From Microbacterium gallinarum (GTDB lineage Bacteria; Actinomycetota; Actinomycetes; Actinomycetales; Microbacteriaceae): a DNA stretch of 64,000 nucleotides. The translations under genes and the position numbers were made by a program. Below, one piece after another: positions 7,755 to 16,540 of this stretch; the stretch's first letter is position 1, and each line of letters opens with the position of its first letter. Under the pieces are notes generated by a model that saw only the letters and a program-made list of their open reading frames with translations, searched no databases and had not been told where the DNA came from. Where the stretch lies: contig NZ_JACSPM010000001.1 in the NCBI RefSeq assembly GCF_014837165.1, positions 401,618 to 465,617 on the forward strand. Reading direction: 5' to 3'.

Positions 7755-8186
7755 TCAGTCCTCGACCGTGATGCCCATGGAACGGGCGGTGCCGGCGATG
7801 ATCTTCGAGGCAGCCTCGATGTCGTTCGCGTTCAGGTCGGGCTGCTTCGTCTCGGCGATCTGTCGCACCTGCTCCTTGGTGAGCTTGGCCACCTTGGTCG
7901 TGTGCGGGGTCGACGAGCCCTTCTGCACGCCGGCGGCCTTCTTGATGAGCTCGGCGGCCGGCGGGGTCTTCAGGATGAAGGTGAAGCTGCGGTCCTCGTA
8001 GACGGTGATCTCCACGGGGATGACGTTGCCGCGCTGCGACTCGGTCGCGGCGTTGTACGCCTTGCAGAACTCCATGATGTTGACGCCATGCTGACCGAGC
8101 GCGGGCCCGATCGGCGGCGCCGGGTTGGCTGCACCGGCGTTGATCTGAAGCTTGATCAGGCCGGTCACCTTCTTCTTCGGTGCCAT
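7755..8186 (-). CDS. rplK: 50S ribosomal protein L11
   Basis: A full-length 143-residue L11, the protein of the GTPase-associated centre that binds 23S rRNA helices 43/44 and is the target region of thiostrepton. Recognisable parts are the N-terminal [20 protein letters not shown] with the proline-rich hinge, [13 protein letters not shown], and the C-terminal RNA-binding domain ending [12 protein letters not shown]. The ribosome binding site GAGAGGAAAC lies before the ATG. It is cotranscribed with rplA and probably with nusG, from which it is separated by 100 bp containing two hairpins. Confidence 0.98.
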   Translation of the reverse strand: MAPKKKVTGLIKLQINAGAANPAPPIGPALGQHGVNIMEFCKAYNAATESQRGNVIPVEITVYEDRSFTFILKTPPAAELIKKAAGVQKGSSTPHTTKVAKLTKEQVRQIAETKQPDLNANDIEAASKIIAGTARSMGITVED

Positions 8187-8207
8187 TCTTGTTTCCTCTC
8201 AATCGAG

Positions 8208-8281
8208 CGGATGCCGCGAGGCATCCGTTCTCCCGCACATCCGGCATCTCCGGACAGCGGTTCCCCCGGGATGGACCCGGG
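8208..8281 (-). promoter_or_regulatory. Two hairpins in the nusG-rplK gap, candidate L11-operon leader
   Basis: The 100-bp gap between the nusG stop (8287) and the rplK start (8186) has two perfect stem-loops: CGGATGCC/GGCATCCG at 8208-8227 with a GCGA loop, and CCCGGG/CCCGGG at 8265-8281 with loop ATGGA. Both would be in the rplK leader RNA. L1 autoregulation of rplKA through this leader is established in other bacteria; whether either hairpin mimics the 23S L1 site is not something the sequence alone shows. Confidence 0.45.
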
Positions 8282-8286
8282 AAGTC

Positions 8287-9351
8287 TTAAAGCTTGGTGA
8301 CCTGGTCGAAGCTGAGCTCGACCGGGGTCTCGCGCTCGAACAGCGAGACGAGAACCGTGAGCTTGCCGCTCTCGGGCTTGATCTCGCTGATCGTGCCGGG
8401 AAGACCCGCGAACGAGCCCTCCTTGATGGTGATGGTCTCGCCCACCTCGAAGTCGACCTCGGCGGGGATGACGCGCGAGGCGGCCGCGGCGCCCTTCTTC
8501 GCGGCACCGGCCTTGGCAGGCGTCGTCTCCTTGATCTCGACGAGGCTCTTCAGCATGTTGAAGGCCTCCTCGAAGCGGAGGGGCGTCGGGTTGTGGGCAT
8601 TGCCGACGAAGCCGGTCACGCCGGGCGTGTGACGCACGACCGACCAGGTGTCTTCGTTGAGGTCCATGCGCACGAGCACGTAGCCGGGGATCCGGACGCG
8701 CGTGACCATCTTGCGCTGGCCGTTCTTGATCTCGACGACGTCCTCCATCGGGACCTCGACCTGGAAGATGTCGTCCTCCACCTCGAGCGTCGACTTGCGC
8801 TGCTCGATGTTGGCCTTCACCTTGCGCTCGAAGCCGGCGTAGGAGTGGATGACGTACCACTTGCCGGGGAGCGACCGCAGCTCGGCGCGGAACGCCTCGT
8901 ACGGGTCTTCCTCGTCGTCGGAGTCGTCTTCGGACGCCTCGTCGTCGGACGCCTCGTCGTCGGAGTCGTCGTCGGACGCCTCGTCGTCGTCGCCGTTCAC
9001 GTCGGGACCGTCGTAGGGAGTGACCTCCTCGGCGGCCTCGGCCTCGAGCTCGGCGACCTCCTCGGCGATCGAGTCGTTGATGACCTCGGCGGCGGCCTCG
9101 GTCTCAGCGGCCTCGTCCAGGTTCAGGGCGTCGTTCACGATGGCGTCTGCCTCCGGGTCGTCGATGTCGATGTCGTCCAGGTCGGCGTCGTCCTCGGCAG
9201 CGTCGTCCACGATGTGGATCGCGACGTGCTCGGCGGGGGTGTTGGCGGCGTCCTCCTCTGCGAGGACGTTGCCCTCCTGGGCTTCGTCGTCCTCGGACGA
9301 CTGCTCAGCCGCCGTCGCCCAATCGGCGTCGTCGATGAATCTTTCAGACAC
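8287..9351 (-). CDS. nusG: Transcription termination/antitermination factor NusG
   Basis: NusG links RNA polymerase to Rho and to the ribosome. Here it has 354 residues against about 180 in E. coli, because of an acidic, low-complexity N-terminal extension of about 165 residues rich in Asp, Glu and Ala (for example [20 protein letters not shown]), as known in Microbacteriaceae. The NGN domain starts near [19 protein letters not shown] and includes [16 protein letters not shown]; the KOW domain [18 protein letters not shown] is near the C-terminus. GTG at 9351 is preferred over ATG at 9393 because GGAAGAG stands just upstream. It follows secE by 81 bp. Confidence 0.95.
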   Translation of the reverse strand: MSERFIDDADWATAAEQSSEDDEAQEGNVLAEEDAANTPAEHVAIHIVDDAAEDDADLDDIDIDDPEADAIVNDALNLDEAAETEAAAEVINDSIAEEVAELEAEAAEEVTPYDGPDVNGDDDEASDDDSDDEASDDEASEDDSDDEEDPYEAFRAELRSLPGKWYVIHSYAGFERKVKANIEQRKSTLEVEDDIFQVEVPMEDVVEIKNGQRKMVTRVRIPGYVLVRMDLNEDTWSVVRHTPGVTGFVGNAHNPTPLRFEEAFNMLKSLVEIKETTPAKAGAAKKGAAAASRVIPAEVDFEVGETITIKEGSFAGLPGTISEIKPESGKLTVLVSLFERETPVELSFDQVTKL

Positions 9352-9432
9352 TGCGTTCTCTTCCGTTCCGTCTGCGGTGGGTTGAGACCCCATCCGCGAG
9401 ACCCCTCAGCTTGATCGGGGCCGTCAGGCGGC

Positions 9433-9705
9433 TCAGGCTGCGCCGGGCACTCCGAAGACGTACGCCGTGATCCACACGAACAGCACGTCGAGGCCGTAGA
9501 CGATCGCCATCATGATGACGACGAACCCGAGCACGACCGCCGTGTACTTCAGCAGCTCCTGGCGCGTCGGAGTGACGACCTTGCGGAGCTCGGCGAAGAC
9601 CTGACGGATGAACATGGCGATCCGCGCGAAGACGTTGGGCTTCTTCTCGCGGGGGCCGCCCGCGGGGACGACCTCGCCCGGCTCGTCCTGAACCATCGAT
9701 GCCAC
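9433..9705 (-). CDS. secE: Preprotein translocase subunit SecE
   Basis: A 90-residue single-span SecE, the essential clamp subunit of SecYEG. The conserved cytoplasmic amphipathic helix FIRQVFAELRKVVTPTRQEL at residues 33-52 precedes one membrane helix at about 53-78 (YTAVVLGFVVIMMAIVYGLD). GTG at 9705 has GGAAGG 7 nt upstream; an in-frame ATG at 9696 with AGGTGG is an alternative that would drop three residues. The gene is first of the secE-nusG block and lies downstream of tRNA-Trp, a common actinobacterial order. Confidence 0.93.
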   Translation of the reverse strand: MASMVQDEPGEVVPAGGPREKKPNVFARIAMFIRQVFAELRKVVTPTRQELLKYTAVVLGFVVIMMAIVYGLDVLFVWITAYVFGVPGAA

Positions 9706-9789
9706 CTGATTACCTTCCGTGCGCCGGCGTGGGCCGACTCACTGTGTTGTCAACCGTCGACCTTGGCTTGCCGACGTTGCGCTGACGCG

Positions 9790-9862
<73 letters not shown>

Positions 9863-10006
9863 AGAGGTCCGGAGACCTCGGATGCCCGCACACTCCCCCC
9901 ATCACCTGAGCGAAAGGGAGCCGCACCGACGATGGGCACGGCGAAAGAATGCAGACTTCAACTGCACGTTCCAGTGTACGGCATGGTCTGAGGCCCCGCG
10001 AATCGG

Positions 10007-10444
10007 TCAGTACTGCTGCACGCCGTAGCGGTCGGGTTCCGGTGCGCGCTGGAAGGCGCGCCCCGAGAGCGACGTCGGCTCGACGCGCACGTACGTGTAC
10101 TTCAGCGTGGGGATCCACGGACGAAGGCCCAGTCCATCGGCGCGTTCGACCTCAGCGGACGTGTCGAGAGTGTGCGCACGACCCCGCACGATGACGCTCC
10201 AGGCGTCGGTGTCGGTGTGGTCGTCGACCTCGAAGAGCACCTCGTCGTTCACCGTCAGCTCGAACAGCTTGCTGCCCTGAGCGGTGCGGAACAGCAGCGT
10301 CTCGTCGTCGACGACGTAGTTCACGGGGAAGATGTCGAGCACGTTGCCGACGTGGGTCACGAGCCTGCCGAGCTCCTGCGTGCGCAGGCGTTCCCAGCAC
10401 TGTTCGTCGCTCAGCGCGACGACGGGATCCGGTGTGTCTGCCAT
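10007..10444 (-). CDS. Pyridoxamine 5'-phosphate oxidase-fold flavoprotein
   Basis: The product has 145 residues and one split-barrel FMN-binding domain. Visible family traits are ELGRLVTHVGNVLDIFPVNYVVDD at residues 23-46, LLFRTAQGSKLFEL with the S/T-K phosphate-binding turn, and EVDDHTDTDAWSVIVRGRAH. This resembles the pyridoxamine-oxidase-like group PF12900, members of which bind FMN, F420 or heme; substrate and cofactor are unknown. ATG at 10444 is preceded by GAGGATGGAGG. The 144 bp between the tRNA-Trp and its stop hold nothing recognisable. It diverges from the next gene with 64 bp between starts. Confidence 0.75.
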   Translation of the reverse strand: MADTPDPVVALSDEQCWERLRTQELGRLVTHVGNVLDIFPVNYVVDDETLLFRTAQGSKLFELTVNDEVLFEVDDHTDTDAWSVIVRGRAHTLDTSAEVERADGLGLRPWIPTLKYTYVRVEPTSLSGRAFQRAPEPDRYGVQQY

Positions 10445-10508
10445 GCCTCCATCCTCTCGCGCCGAGCCGCCCCGCGACACCCCCCGATGCCGGGTCTACC
10501 ATGCGGTC

Positions 10509-11123
10509 ATGGCACTCTCGCAGGCGCTGCTCGACGAGCTGTGGGACTTCGGCGATCCGGCCGGGTCGGAGGCGCGTCTGCGGACGGCGGCAGAGGCGGA
10601 GACGGATGCCGCCACCCGCGCCGAGCTCGCCACCCAGGTCGCGCGGGCGCTGGGCCTCCAGGAGCGGTACGCCGACGCGGAGGCCGTGCTCAGCACGACG
10701 CCGGTGACCTCAGCCGAAGCCGCGGTGCGGGTCGCGCTCGAACGCGGGCGCCTGCGCAACTCCGCCGGCGACGCCGGAGCGGCGATCGGGCTGTTCGAAC
10801 TCGCCGCGGAGGCCGCGGCATCCGCTCATCTCACGTTCCTCCGCGTCGACGCGCTGCACATGCTCGCGATCGCCGACCCCGAGCACGCCGCCGAGTGGAC
10901 CGCATGCGCGCTGGACGTCCTCGAGGGCACCACCGACCCGCGCACCCTGCGCTGGACCGTGTCGCTGCACAGCAACGCCGGGTGGGCCCACTACGACGCC
11001 TGGCATACCGACGAGGCCGTGACGGAATTCGAGAGGGCCCGGGAAGCCGCGGTCCGCTGGGGCACGCCGCAGCAGGTCCGGTGGGCCGACGAGGCGCTCG
11101 GCGAAGCGCGCACTGCGGGCTGA
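10509..11123 (+). CDS. Helical-repeat (TPR-like) protein of unknown function
   Basis: A 204-residue, all-helical protein with repeated Ala/Leu-rich amphipathic helices in TPR-like pairs: ATQVARALGLQERYADAEAVL, RGRLRNSAGDAGAAIGLFEL and SLHSNAGWAHYDAWHTDEAV. The spacing of small residues (A8, G11-type positions) suggests three to five degenerate tetratricopeptide units. No catalytic motif, signal or membrane segment is visible. The start at 10509 is chosen because TACCAT (10497-10502) lies 6 nt upstream, giving a leaderless promoter, and no ribosome binding site is present. Related proteins are annotated only as hypothetical or TPR in actinobacteria. Confidence 0.7.
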   Translation: MALSQALLDELWDFGDPAGSEARLRTAAEAETDAATRAELATQVARALGLQERYADAEAVLSTTPVTSAEAAVRVALERGRLRNSAGDAGAAIGLFELAAEAAASAHLTFLRVDALHMLAIADPEHAAEWTACALDVLEGTTDPRTLRWTVSLHSNAGWAHYDAWHTDEAVTEFERAREAAVRWGTPQQVRWADEALGEARTAG

Positions 11124-11141
11124 CGCCTGCGCGAACGTGAA

Positions 11142-11201
11142 ACCGGGGATTCCCACCGGAACCCGGGGGCGGTGCCTCCGGTCGCGTCAGGAATCCCCGG
11201 T
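11142..11201. repeat. Long-arm intergenic palindrome between convergent genes
   Basis: Perfect 12-bp arms ACCGGGGATTCC (11142-11153) and GGAATCCCCGGT (11190-11201) enclose a second stem ACCGGA (11155-11160) with TCCGGT (11177-11182). It fills the 93 bp between the stop of the TPR-like gene and the stop of the dehydrogenase gene, which converge, so a role in ending transcription from both sides is likely. No T-run follows either arm. Confidence 0.7.
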
Positions 11202-11216
11202 CTCGGCGAGGGACGA

Positions 11217-12581
11217 TCAGGCGCCGATGCGGATCAGCTTCTTGTTCACGAACTCGTCTGCGGCCAGCAGGCCCATCTCACGCGAGGTGCCGGAGCGCTT
11301 CACGCCGCCGAACGGCAGTCCGGGCTCGTCGGCGAGGACGACGTTGACGTAGACCATGCCGGCATCGATCTTGTCGGCGACGCGTGCCGCTTGGTCTTCG
11401 TCGGTCGTGAAGACGTACGACCCGAGGCCGAAGCTCGTGTCGTTGGCGATCTTCACCGCTTCGTCCTCGTCGGCGACCTTGAAGACGATGCCGACCGGTC
11501 CGAAGAACTCCTCGCCGTAGGCGTCCATCTCGGACGTCACGTCGGTGAGGACGGTGCCGGGGTAGAACGCGCCGTCGCGCTTGCCGCCGGCAACCAGCGT
11601 CGCGCCCTGGGCGACGGCCTTGTCGACCTGCTCGGCGAGGCGCTCGGCCGCCGTGAGCGACGACAGCGGTCCGAGGACCGTGTCTTCGGCGAACGGGTCG
11701 CCGACCTTGGCCTCGGTCATCTTCGCGGTGAACTTCTCGACGAACTCGTCGTAGAGCCCGTCGACCACGATGAACCGCTTCGCCGCGTTGCACGACTGGC
11801 CGGTGTTGTCGAGGCGGGCGTCCACGGCGGCCTGCACGGCCGCGTCGAGGTCGTCGGTCGACAGCAGGATGAACGGGTCGGAACCGCCGAGCTCGAGCGC
11901 CACCTTCTTCAGGTTGCGACCCGCGACCTCGGCCACGGCAGCACCCGCGCGCTCCGATCCGGTGACCGAGACGCCCTGCACGCGGCGGTCGGCGATGACC
12001 GCAGCAGCCTGCTCGTTGGACGCGTAGATGTTGGTGTAGACGCCGTCGCCGAGTCCGGCATCCGCGTACATCTTCTCGATCGCCGCGGCGGACTCGGGGC
12101 ACTGACCGGCGTGCTTGAGGATGATCGTGTTGCCGATCACGATGTTCGGCGCCGCGAAGCGGGCGACCTGGTAGTACGGGAAGTTCCACGGCATGATGCC
12201 GAGGAGCGGCCCGAGCGCCGTGCGGCGGATGACCGCGGTGCCTTCACCCTCGATGTCGATGGGCTGGTCGCCCGTGATCTTGTCGGCGTGATCGGCGTAG
12301 TACTCGGTGATGTCGGCGGCGAAGTCGACCTCGCCGAGGGCTGCCTCCAGCGGCTTGCCCATCTCGCGCACGATGATGGCGGCCAGCTCGTTGCGGCGCT
12401 CACGGTGCAGTTCGGCGACCTTCCGGATGCGCGCCGCGCGCTCGGCGACGGGCGTCGTGCGCCACGTGCGGAAGGCCGCGTCCGCTCCGGCGACGACCGC
12501 CTCGAGGGCGTCGTCGGTGATCGTCGGGTAGGTGGCCAGGGTCTCTCCCGTGGCGGGGTTGACGACGGCGTACTCACTCAT
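11217..12581 (-). CDS. gabD: NAD(P)-dependent succinate-semialdehyde dehydrogenase
   Basis: A 454-residue aldehyde dehydrogenase of the GabD type. It carries the cofactor-site Asn in PWNFP (N133), the general base Glu in LELGGSDP (E230) and the catalytic Cys in NTGQSCNAAKRF (C264); the C-terminal PFGGVKRSGTSREMG is typical. As the last gene of the gabT-oxidase-uspA-permease run it probably oxidises succinic semialdehyde made by GabT. It might also oxidise 4-aminobutanal made by the putrescine oxidase; no second dehydrogenase is in this cluster. The ATG at 12581 follows GGAGAG. Forty bases separate it from the permease gene. Confidence 0.88.
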   Translation of the reverse strand: MSEYAVVNPATGETLATYPTITDDALEAVVAGADAAFRTWRTTPVAERAARIRKVAELHRERRNELAAIIVREMGKPLEAALGEVDFAADITEYYADHADKITGDQPIDIEGEGTAVIRRTALGPLLGIMPWNFPYYQVARFAAPNIVIGNTIILKHAGQCPESAAAIEKMYADAGLGDGVYTNIYASNEQAAAVIADRRVQGVSVTGSERAGAAVAEVAGRNLKKVALELGGSDPFILLSTDDLDAAVQAAVDARLDNTGQSCNAAKRFIVVDGLYDEFVEKFTAKMTEAKVGDPFAEDTVLGPLSSLTAAERLAEQVDKAVAQGATLVAGGKRDGAFYPGTVLTDVTSEMDAYGEEFFGPVGIVFKVADEDEAVKIANDTSFGLGSYVFTTDEDQAARVADKIDAGMVYVNVVLADEPGLPFGGVKRSGTSREMGLLAADEFVNKKLIRIGA

Positions 12582-12621
12582 GGTGTTCTCTCCGATCGGG
12601 TGGGTGGTGACAGTCTGCCGC

Positions 12622-14178
12622 TCAGCGGCGCTTACGTCGAAGGCTTTCCGGCGCATCCATCCCGAGTGTCTCGCCGCGGAAGAATGCCGGACGTTTGATC
12701 GCCTGCCAGACCATGATGACCACACCCACGACGATGATCAGCATCCCGAGGATGAAGACGATGCCGACGCCTCCGATCTGCGAGCCGCTCCCGTAGGCCG
12801 GGTCCATCGAGTCGATGAGGGTGGTGAAGAACAGGACCGCCAGGATGACGCCGCCGACCAGTGGGAAGAGGAACGTGAAGAACACGTTGCGCACCGAGTC
12901 GAACCACTGCTTGCGGAAGTACCACACGCAGGCGAACGCGGTGATGCCGTAGTAGAAGCAGATCATCATGCCGAGCGTGAGGATCGTGTCCCACAGGGTG
13001 TCTTCGCTCACCACGCGCATCACCGCGTAGAACACGGACGCCACGATGGCCGAGACGATCGTCGCGAACCCGGGTGTGAAGAAGCGGGGGCTGACCTTGG
13101 CGAAGGCGGGCGGCAGCGCCCCGTAGTGACCCATCGAGAGGAGGGTGCGCGCGGGGCCGACGAACGTGGACTGCAGCGACGAGGCGGAGCTTGTGAGCAC
13201 CGCGAGCGAGACCAGGAACGCCAGCGGTCCGAGGATCGGCCCGGAGAGGAAGAAGAACACGTTCGTCTGGATGTCCTCGTTCCCGAGGCCGAGTTCGCCG
13301 GTGCCGACGCCCGCGAACATGATCATCGCGACGGCGAGGAGGAGGTACAGCGACACGATCGTCAGCACCGTGAGCGTGGCAGCCCGGCCGGGCGTGCGCT
13401 CGGGATCCTTCGTCTCCTCGTTCATCGTCAGGGTGACGTCCCATCCCCAGAAGATGAAGATCGACAGCGAGAGCCCCGCCGCGACCGCCCCGAACGAGGT
13501 GACGGCGAACGGATTGAACCAGGACCAGTCGAACGGCATGAAGTCGAACGCCTGGCCGCTCAGCGCCTGGAAGATGGCAGCGACGGCGAAGAACAGCAGC
13601 ACCGCGACCTGAAAGGTGACCAGCACGTACTGGAGCTTCTGGGTCGTCTGCATGTCGCGATACGAGATGTAGGTGGCGCCGAGCACGAACAGGAGGCAGA
13701 CCACGATGTTGATCCAGGTGACCGCGGCGAGATCTGCGATGCCCTCGTTGCCGGTGATCTGGGCGATGAGCAGGAAGAGGAAGTCCACCGCCACGCCGGC
13801 GAGGTTCGACAGCACGAGGATCGTCGCGACGATGAGTCCCCAGCCCGCCATCCAGCCGACCCAGGGACCGAACGCGCGACTCGCCCACGTGAACGATGTG
13901 CCGGCGTCGGGCATCCGGTTGTTGAGCTCGCGATAGCCGAAGGCGACCAGGAGCATCGGGATGAAGCCGATGAGGATGATCGCGGGGATCTGCTGCCCGA
14001 CGACGGAGGCCGTCGGTCCGATCGCCGCGGTGAAGGTGTAGGCGGGAGCGATGCACGAGATCCCGATGACCACCGCACCGATCAAGCCGATGGTGCCGGC
14101 GCTCAGGCCCTTCTTGGACAGGCCGCCCGTGAGGGGCTCGCCGGTCATGACATCCGCGTCACGATTCTGCTCGCTCAT
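12622..14178 (-). CDS. APC-family amino-acid/polyamine permease
   Basis: A 518-residue transporter with about 12 membrane helices, from GLIGAVVIGISCIAPAYTFT at residues 31-50 to a last helix near 480-500. The helix-1 motif GISCIAPAY and the conserved RELNNRMPDAGTSFTWASRA (start of helix 3) place it in the APC superfamily close to the putrescine/GABA carriers. The C-terminal tail is basic (ESLRRKRR). Its start overlaps the uspA stop by 4 nt. In this operon its likely cargo is putrescine or GABA, an inference from the enzymes on either side. Confidence 0.88.
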   Translation of the reverse strand: MSEQNRDADVMTGEPLTGGLSKKGLSAGTIGLIGAVVIGISCIAPAYTFTAAIGPTASVVGQQIPAIILIGFIPMLLVAFGYRELNNRMPDAGTSFTWASRAFGPWVGWMAGWGLIVATILVLSNLAGVAVDFLFLLIAQITGNEGIADLAAVTWINIVVCLLFVLGATYISYRDMQTTQKLQYVLVTFQVAVLLFFAVAAIFQALSGQAFDFMPFDWSWFNPFAVTSFGAVAAGLSLSIFIFWGWDVTLTMNEETKDPERTPGRAATLTVLTIVSLYLLLAVAMIMFAGVGTGELGLGNEDIQTNVFFFLSGPILGPLAFLVSLAVLTSSASSLQSTFVGPARTLLSMGHYGALPPAFAKVSPRFFTPGFATIVSAIVASVFYAVMRVVSEDTLWDTILTLGMMICFYYGITAFACVWYFRKQWFDSVRNVFFTFLFPLVGGVILAVLFFTTLIDSMDPAYGSGSQIGGVGIVFILGMLIIVVGVVIMVWQAIKRPAFFRGETLGMDAPESLRRKRR

Positions 14179-15056
14179 GCTTCTGCCCCCTTCTTCTTCT
14201 TCCGCGTGCGCGGCACGACGATCATGGGAACGGGCAGCTCGTGCAGCATCTTCGCCGCCGTCGACCCGAGGAACAGGCGCCGCGGCCGCGCGAGCCGGCT
14301 CGAGCCGACGATCGCGATCTCCCCCGGCTCCCAGCTGAGGTGGGCGACGGCGTCCTCGACGCTGTCGCCGAGTCCGACCACCGCCTCGGCGTCCACACCC
14401 TTCGGCAGACTGCGGCGGGCATGCACGAACACCTCGTCGGCGTGCGACGCGGCCGACTCGTTGCCAGCGATGCCGGCAGGTAGGTCGATGGCCACGAGCG
14501 AGACGAGGCGCAGCTCCGCACCAGTGGCGGTCGCCAGTGCGACGCTCTCCTCGAGCAGCAGGTCGGCGCCGGGGCGCAGGCCGATCGCGGCGGTGATGCG
14601 CGTGATTCCGCTCGTCGGATCGATGCGCCGCGCCCCTTCCGGGGCGAGCACGACCGGCACGTCCGCCGAGTGCAGCAGCTCGCTCGCGACCGTGCCGAGG
14701 CGGTGGCGTCCGCGCCGGCCGCCGTTGGCGGCGCCGACGACGATGTGCGAGGCGTTGACGTCGTGCGCGGTGTCGAGGAGCCCGGCGGCGAACGACTCGC
14801 CGAAGCGCACGTGGGTGCGCACGCGCACCGCGTCGGGGACGGTGGCCGCTGCCCCCGTCAGCCATTCCTCGGCCTGCTCCCGCAGGTAGCGGTCATAGCC
14901 GGCGTCGGGCGGCGTGATGACGCTGCGCTCTTCTCCGGGCAGCACCACCACGACGTGGAGGGAGGAATCGGATGCCAGCGCCAGGCGCGCTCCGAGCGCC
15001 AGGGCGTCGGCCCCGGCGTCGGTCGCGGTGTAGCCGACGACGATGCGAGAGCTCAT
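14175..15056 (-). CDS. Tandem universal stress protein (UspA) inside the polyamine operon
   Basis: The 293-residue protein has two UspA domains, about residues 1-142 and 150-283. The first ends with the ATP-type motif VVGAANGGRRGRHRLGTVASELLHSADVPVVL (G-2x-G-9x-G-S/T). The second, weaker copy has IVGSSRLARPRRLFLGSTAAK before VPMIVV. A Lys-rich tail (RKKKKG) closes it. Its start and stop overlap the oxidase and permease genes by 4 nt each (ATGA), so it is made with them. Usp proteins beside APC permeases are known as candidate regulators of transport, but no activity can be read here. Confidence 0.88.
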   Translation of the reverse strand: MSSRIVVGYTATDAGADALALGARLALASDSSLHVVVVLPGEERSVITPPDAGYDRYLREQAEEWLTGAAATVPDAVRVRTHVRFGESFAAGLLDTAHDVNASHIVVGAANGGRRGRHRLGTVASELLHSADVPVVLAPEGARRIDPTSGITRITAAIGLRPGADLLLEESVALATATGAELRLVSLVAIDLPAGIAGNESAASHADEVFVHARRSLPKGVDAEAVVGLGDSVEDAVAHLSWEPGEIAIVGSSRLARPRRLFLGSTAAKMLHELPVPMIVVPRTRKKKKGAEA

Positions 15057-16414
15057 GCGCGGGTCTCCTCGACGATGTTCGCGGCGACGAGGCGACCCAT
15101 GCGGATCGCGCCGTCGACGTGCTGGTAGCCCGCACCCGCCATATCGCTGCACGCGAAGTGGATCGGGCCGACGGGGGTGCGCAGGTCTGCGCCGTAGCGG
15201 GCGAGGCCGCCGAGATCGAAGCTCGCCGCGTAGGCACCGCGCGTCCACTCCTCGGCGCCCCAGTCGCTCTCGAAGTAGACGATCGGGTTGAGTGCCTCGG
15301 GGCCGTAGTAGTGCGACAGCGACTCGAGGATGCGCGCCTTGCGCTCCTCCGCCGAGACGCGGAAGAGGTCGTCGGCGTTGCGGTCGGACACGAAGCCGAC
15401 CAGGGTGCCGCGCTCGTCGCCGTGGTTGGTGTTGTCGTAGGCCTCGTGCGAGATCTCGTACGGGCTGAATGCGGTGCCCGAGAGCCCCTGCTCACGCCAG
15501 AACGGGCGGTCGTACACGGCGTGCACCTTGATGACGAAGCCCATCGAGAGGTGCTGATGCATCTGCTGCTTGAGACGGGGCAGCGGCGGGTCGAACTCGA
15601 TCCACGGGTAGAGGATCGGAGCGTGCGCCAGGATGACGAACCGCGCGCGCACGGTGACGCCGTCGTCGGTGACGACCGTCACGCCGTCATCATCGGTACG
15701 CACCTCGATGACGGGCCGGCCGAGGAGGACATCGTCGCCGAGCCGCTCCGCGAGGAGCAGCGGAACCTGCTGCAGGCCGCCGACGACGCGCTCGTCGAGG
15801 ATGTAGTCGGCGTCGACGAGGTTCGAGAAGCTGCCGGCGCTCGCGGCCATGAGCAGCGCCTGGAGGGCGGAGAACGCGTACGCGGGCTTGGTGAGCATCG
15901 CGCCGGCGATGAAGAGTGCGATGTTGTCGCGGGCCTCCTGGTCGTCGGTCTGCTGCTCGAGCCACGCCTCGAACGAGATGCGGTCGAGCGCCTCGGCGTC
16001 GGGGTGCTCCCACGGCCGGTCGGGATCGACCTCGGCGACCATCGCGTCGAGCTTCTCGATGAGCTCGACCATCACCTTCTCGGTGGCCGGCGGCACGGGG
16101 AAGATCTCGCCCGTGAAGCGCGTGAGATCGCCGTCGCGGTTGATGTAGACCGATTCGCCCTCGCGGTAGCGGCTGTAGGTCTCGAGTCCGAGCTCGGCGA
16201 TCGTCTCCTTGAGCGCCTCCTGGTCGGGCGAGACCCACTGTCCGCCGATCTCGAGCATTGCGCCGTCGACCACATCGGTCCACAGGCGCCCGCCCACGCG
16301 GTCTCGGGCTTCGAGCACGACGACCGAAAGGCCCGCCTTCTTGAGCTCGTTCGCCGCGGTCAGGCCGGCAGCGCCGGCGCCGACGATGACGACGTCACGG
16401 GTCAGCTCGGTCAT
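15053..16414 (-). CDS. puo: Flavin amine oxidase, probably putrescine oxidase
   Basis: A 453-residue FAD-dependent amine oxidase. It has the dinucleotide motif VIVGAGAAGLTAANELKKAG at 9-28, VVLEARDRVGGRLWT at 31-45, EIGGQWVSP, and a C-terminal FAD motif near RTPVGPIHFACSDMAGAGYQHVDGA. Length and the WVSPDQEAL stretch resemble the actinobacterial putrescine oxidases of Rhodococcus and Kocuria, which convert putrescine to 4-aminobutanal, ammonia and H2O2. No signal peptide, so it is cytoplasmic. It lies 126 bp downstream of gabT and overlaps uspA. Other diamines or monoamines are possible substrates; operon context favours putrescine. Confidence 0.85.
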   Translation of the reverse strand: MTELTRDVVIVGAGAAGLTAANELKKAGLSVVVLEARDRVGGRLWTDVVDGAMLEIGGQWVSPDQEALKETIAELGLETYSRYREGESVYINRDGDLTRFTGEIFPVPPATEKVMVELIEKLDAMVAEVDPDRPWEHPDAEALDRISFEAWLEQQTDDQEARDNIALFIAGAMLTKPAYAFSALQALLMAASAGSFSNLVDADYILDERVVGGLQQVPLLLAERLGDDVLLGRPVIEVRTDDDGVTVVTDDGVTVRARFVILAHAPILYPWIEFDPPLPRLKQQMHQHLSMGFVIKVHAVYDRPFWREQGLSGTAFSPYEISHEAYDNTNHGDERGTLVGFVSDRNADDLFRVSAEERKARILESLSHYYGPEALNPIVYFESDWGAEEWTRGAYAASFDLGGLARYGADLRTPVGPIHFACSDMAGAGYQHVDGAIRMGRLVAANIVEETRA

Positions 16415-16466
16415 GGGACTCCTTCGTCTCGTTCGCTCCGCGCGTCGCGCGATCGCGTCAGGTCGG

Positions 16467-16538
16467 GCGTTCCGTCTCGCTCGCCTCGCCCGGTCGACGG
16501 CTTCTCGGTCGTCGATCGGGCGGAACGGGACGGAACGC
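16467..16538 (-). promoter_or_regulatory. Stem-loop between gabT and the putrescine oxidase gene
   Basis: Arms GCGTTCCGTCTCG (16467-16479) and CGGGACGGAACGC (16526-16538) pair with one mismatch across 46 bases, beginning 2 bp past the gabT stop. The 126-bp gap between gabT and the oxidase gene is the only long one in this operon. It could end part of the gabT transcript or protect its 3' end; a second promoter for the oxidase gene is not obvious. Confidence 0.5.
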
Positions 16539-16540
16539 GG

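Noticed and set aside
9352..9393. ATG at 9393 as the NusG start
   Set aside because: No ribosome binding site at proper distance, while GTG at 9351 has GGAAGAG and gives the usual VSER opening.
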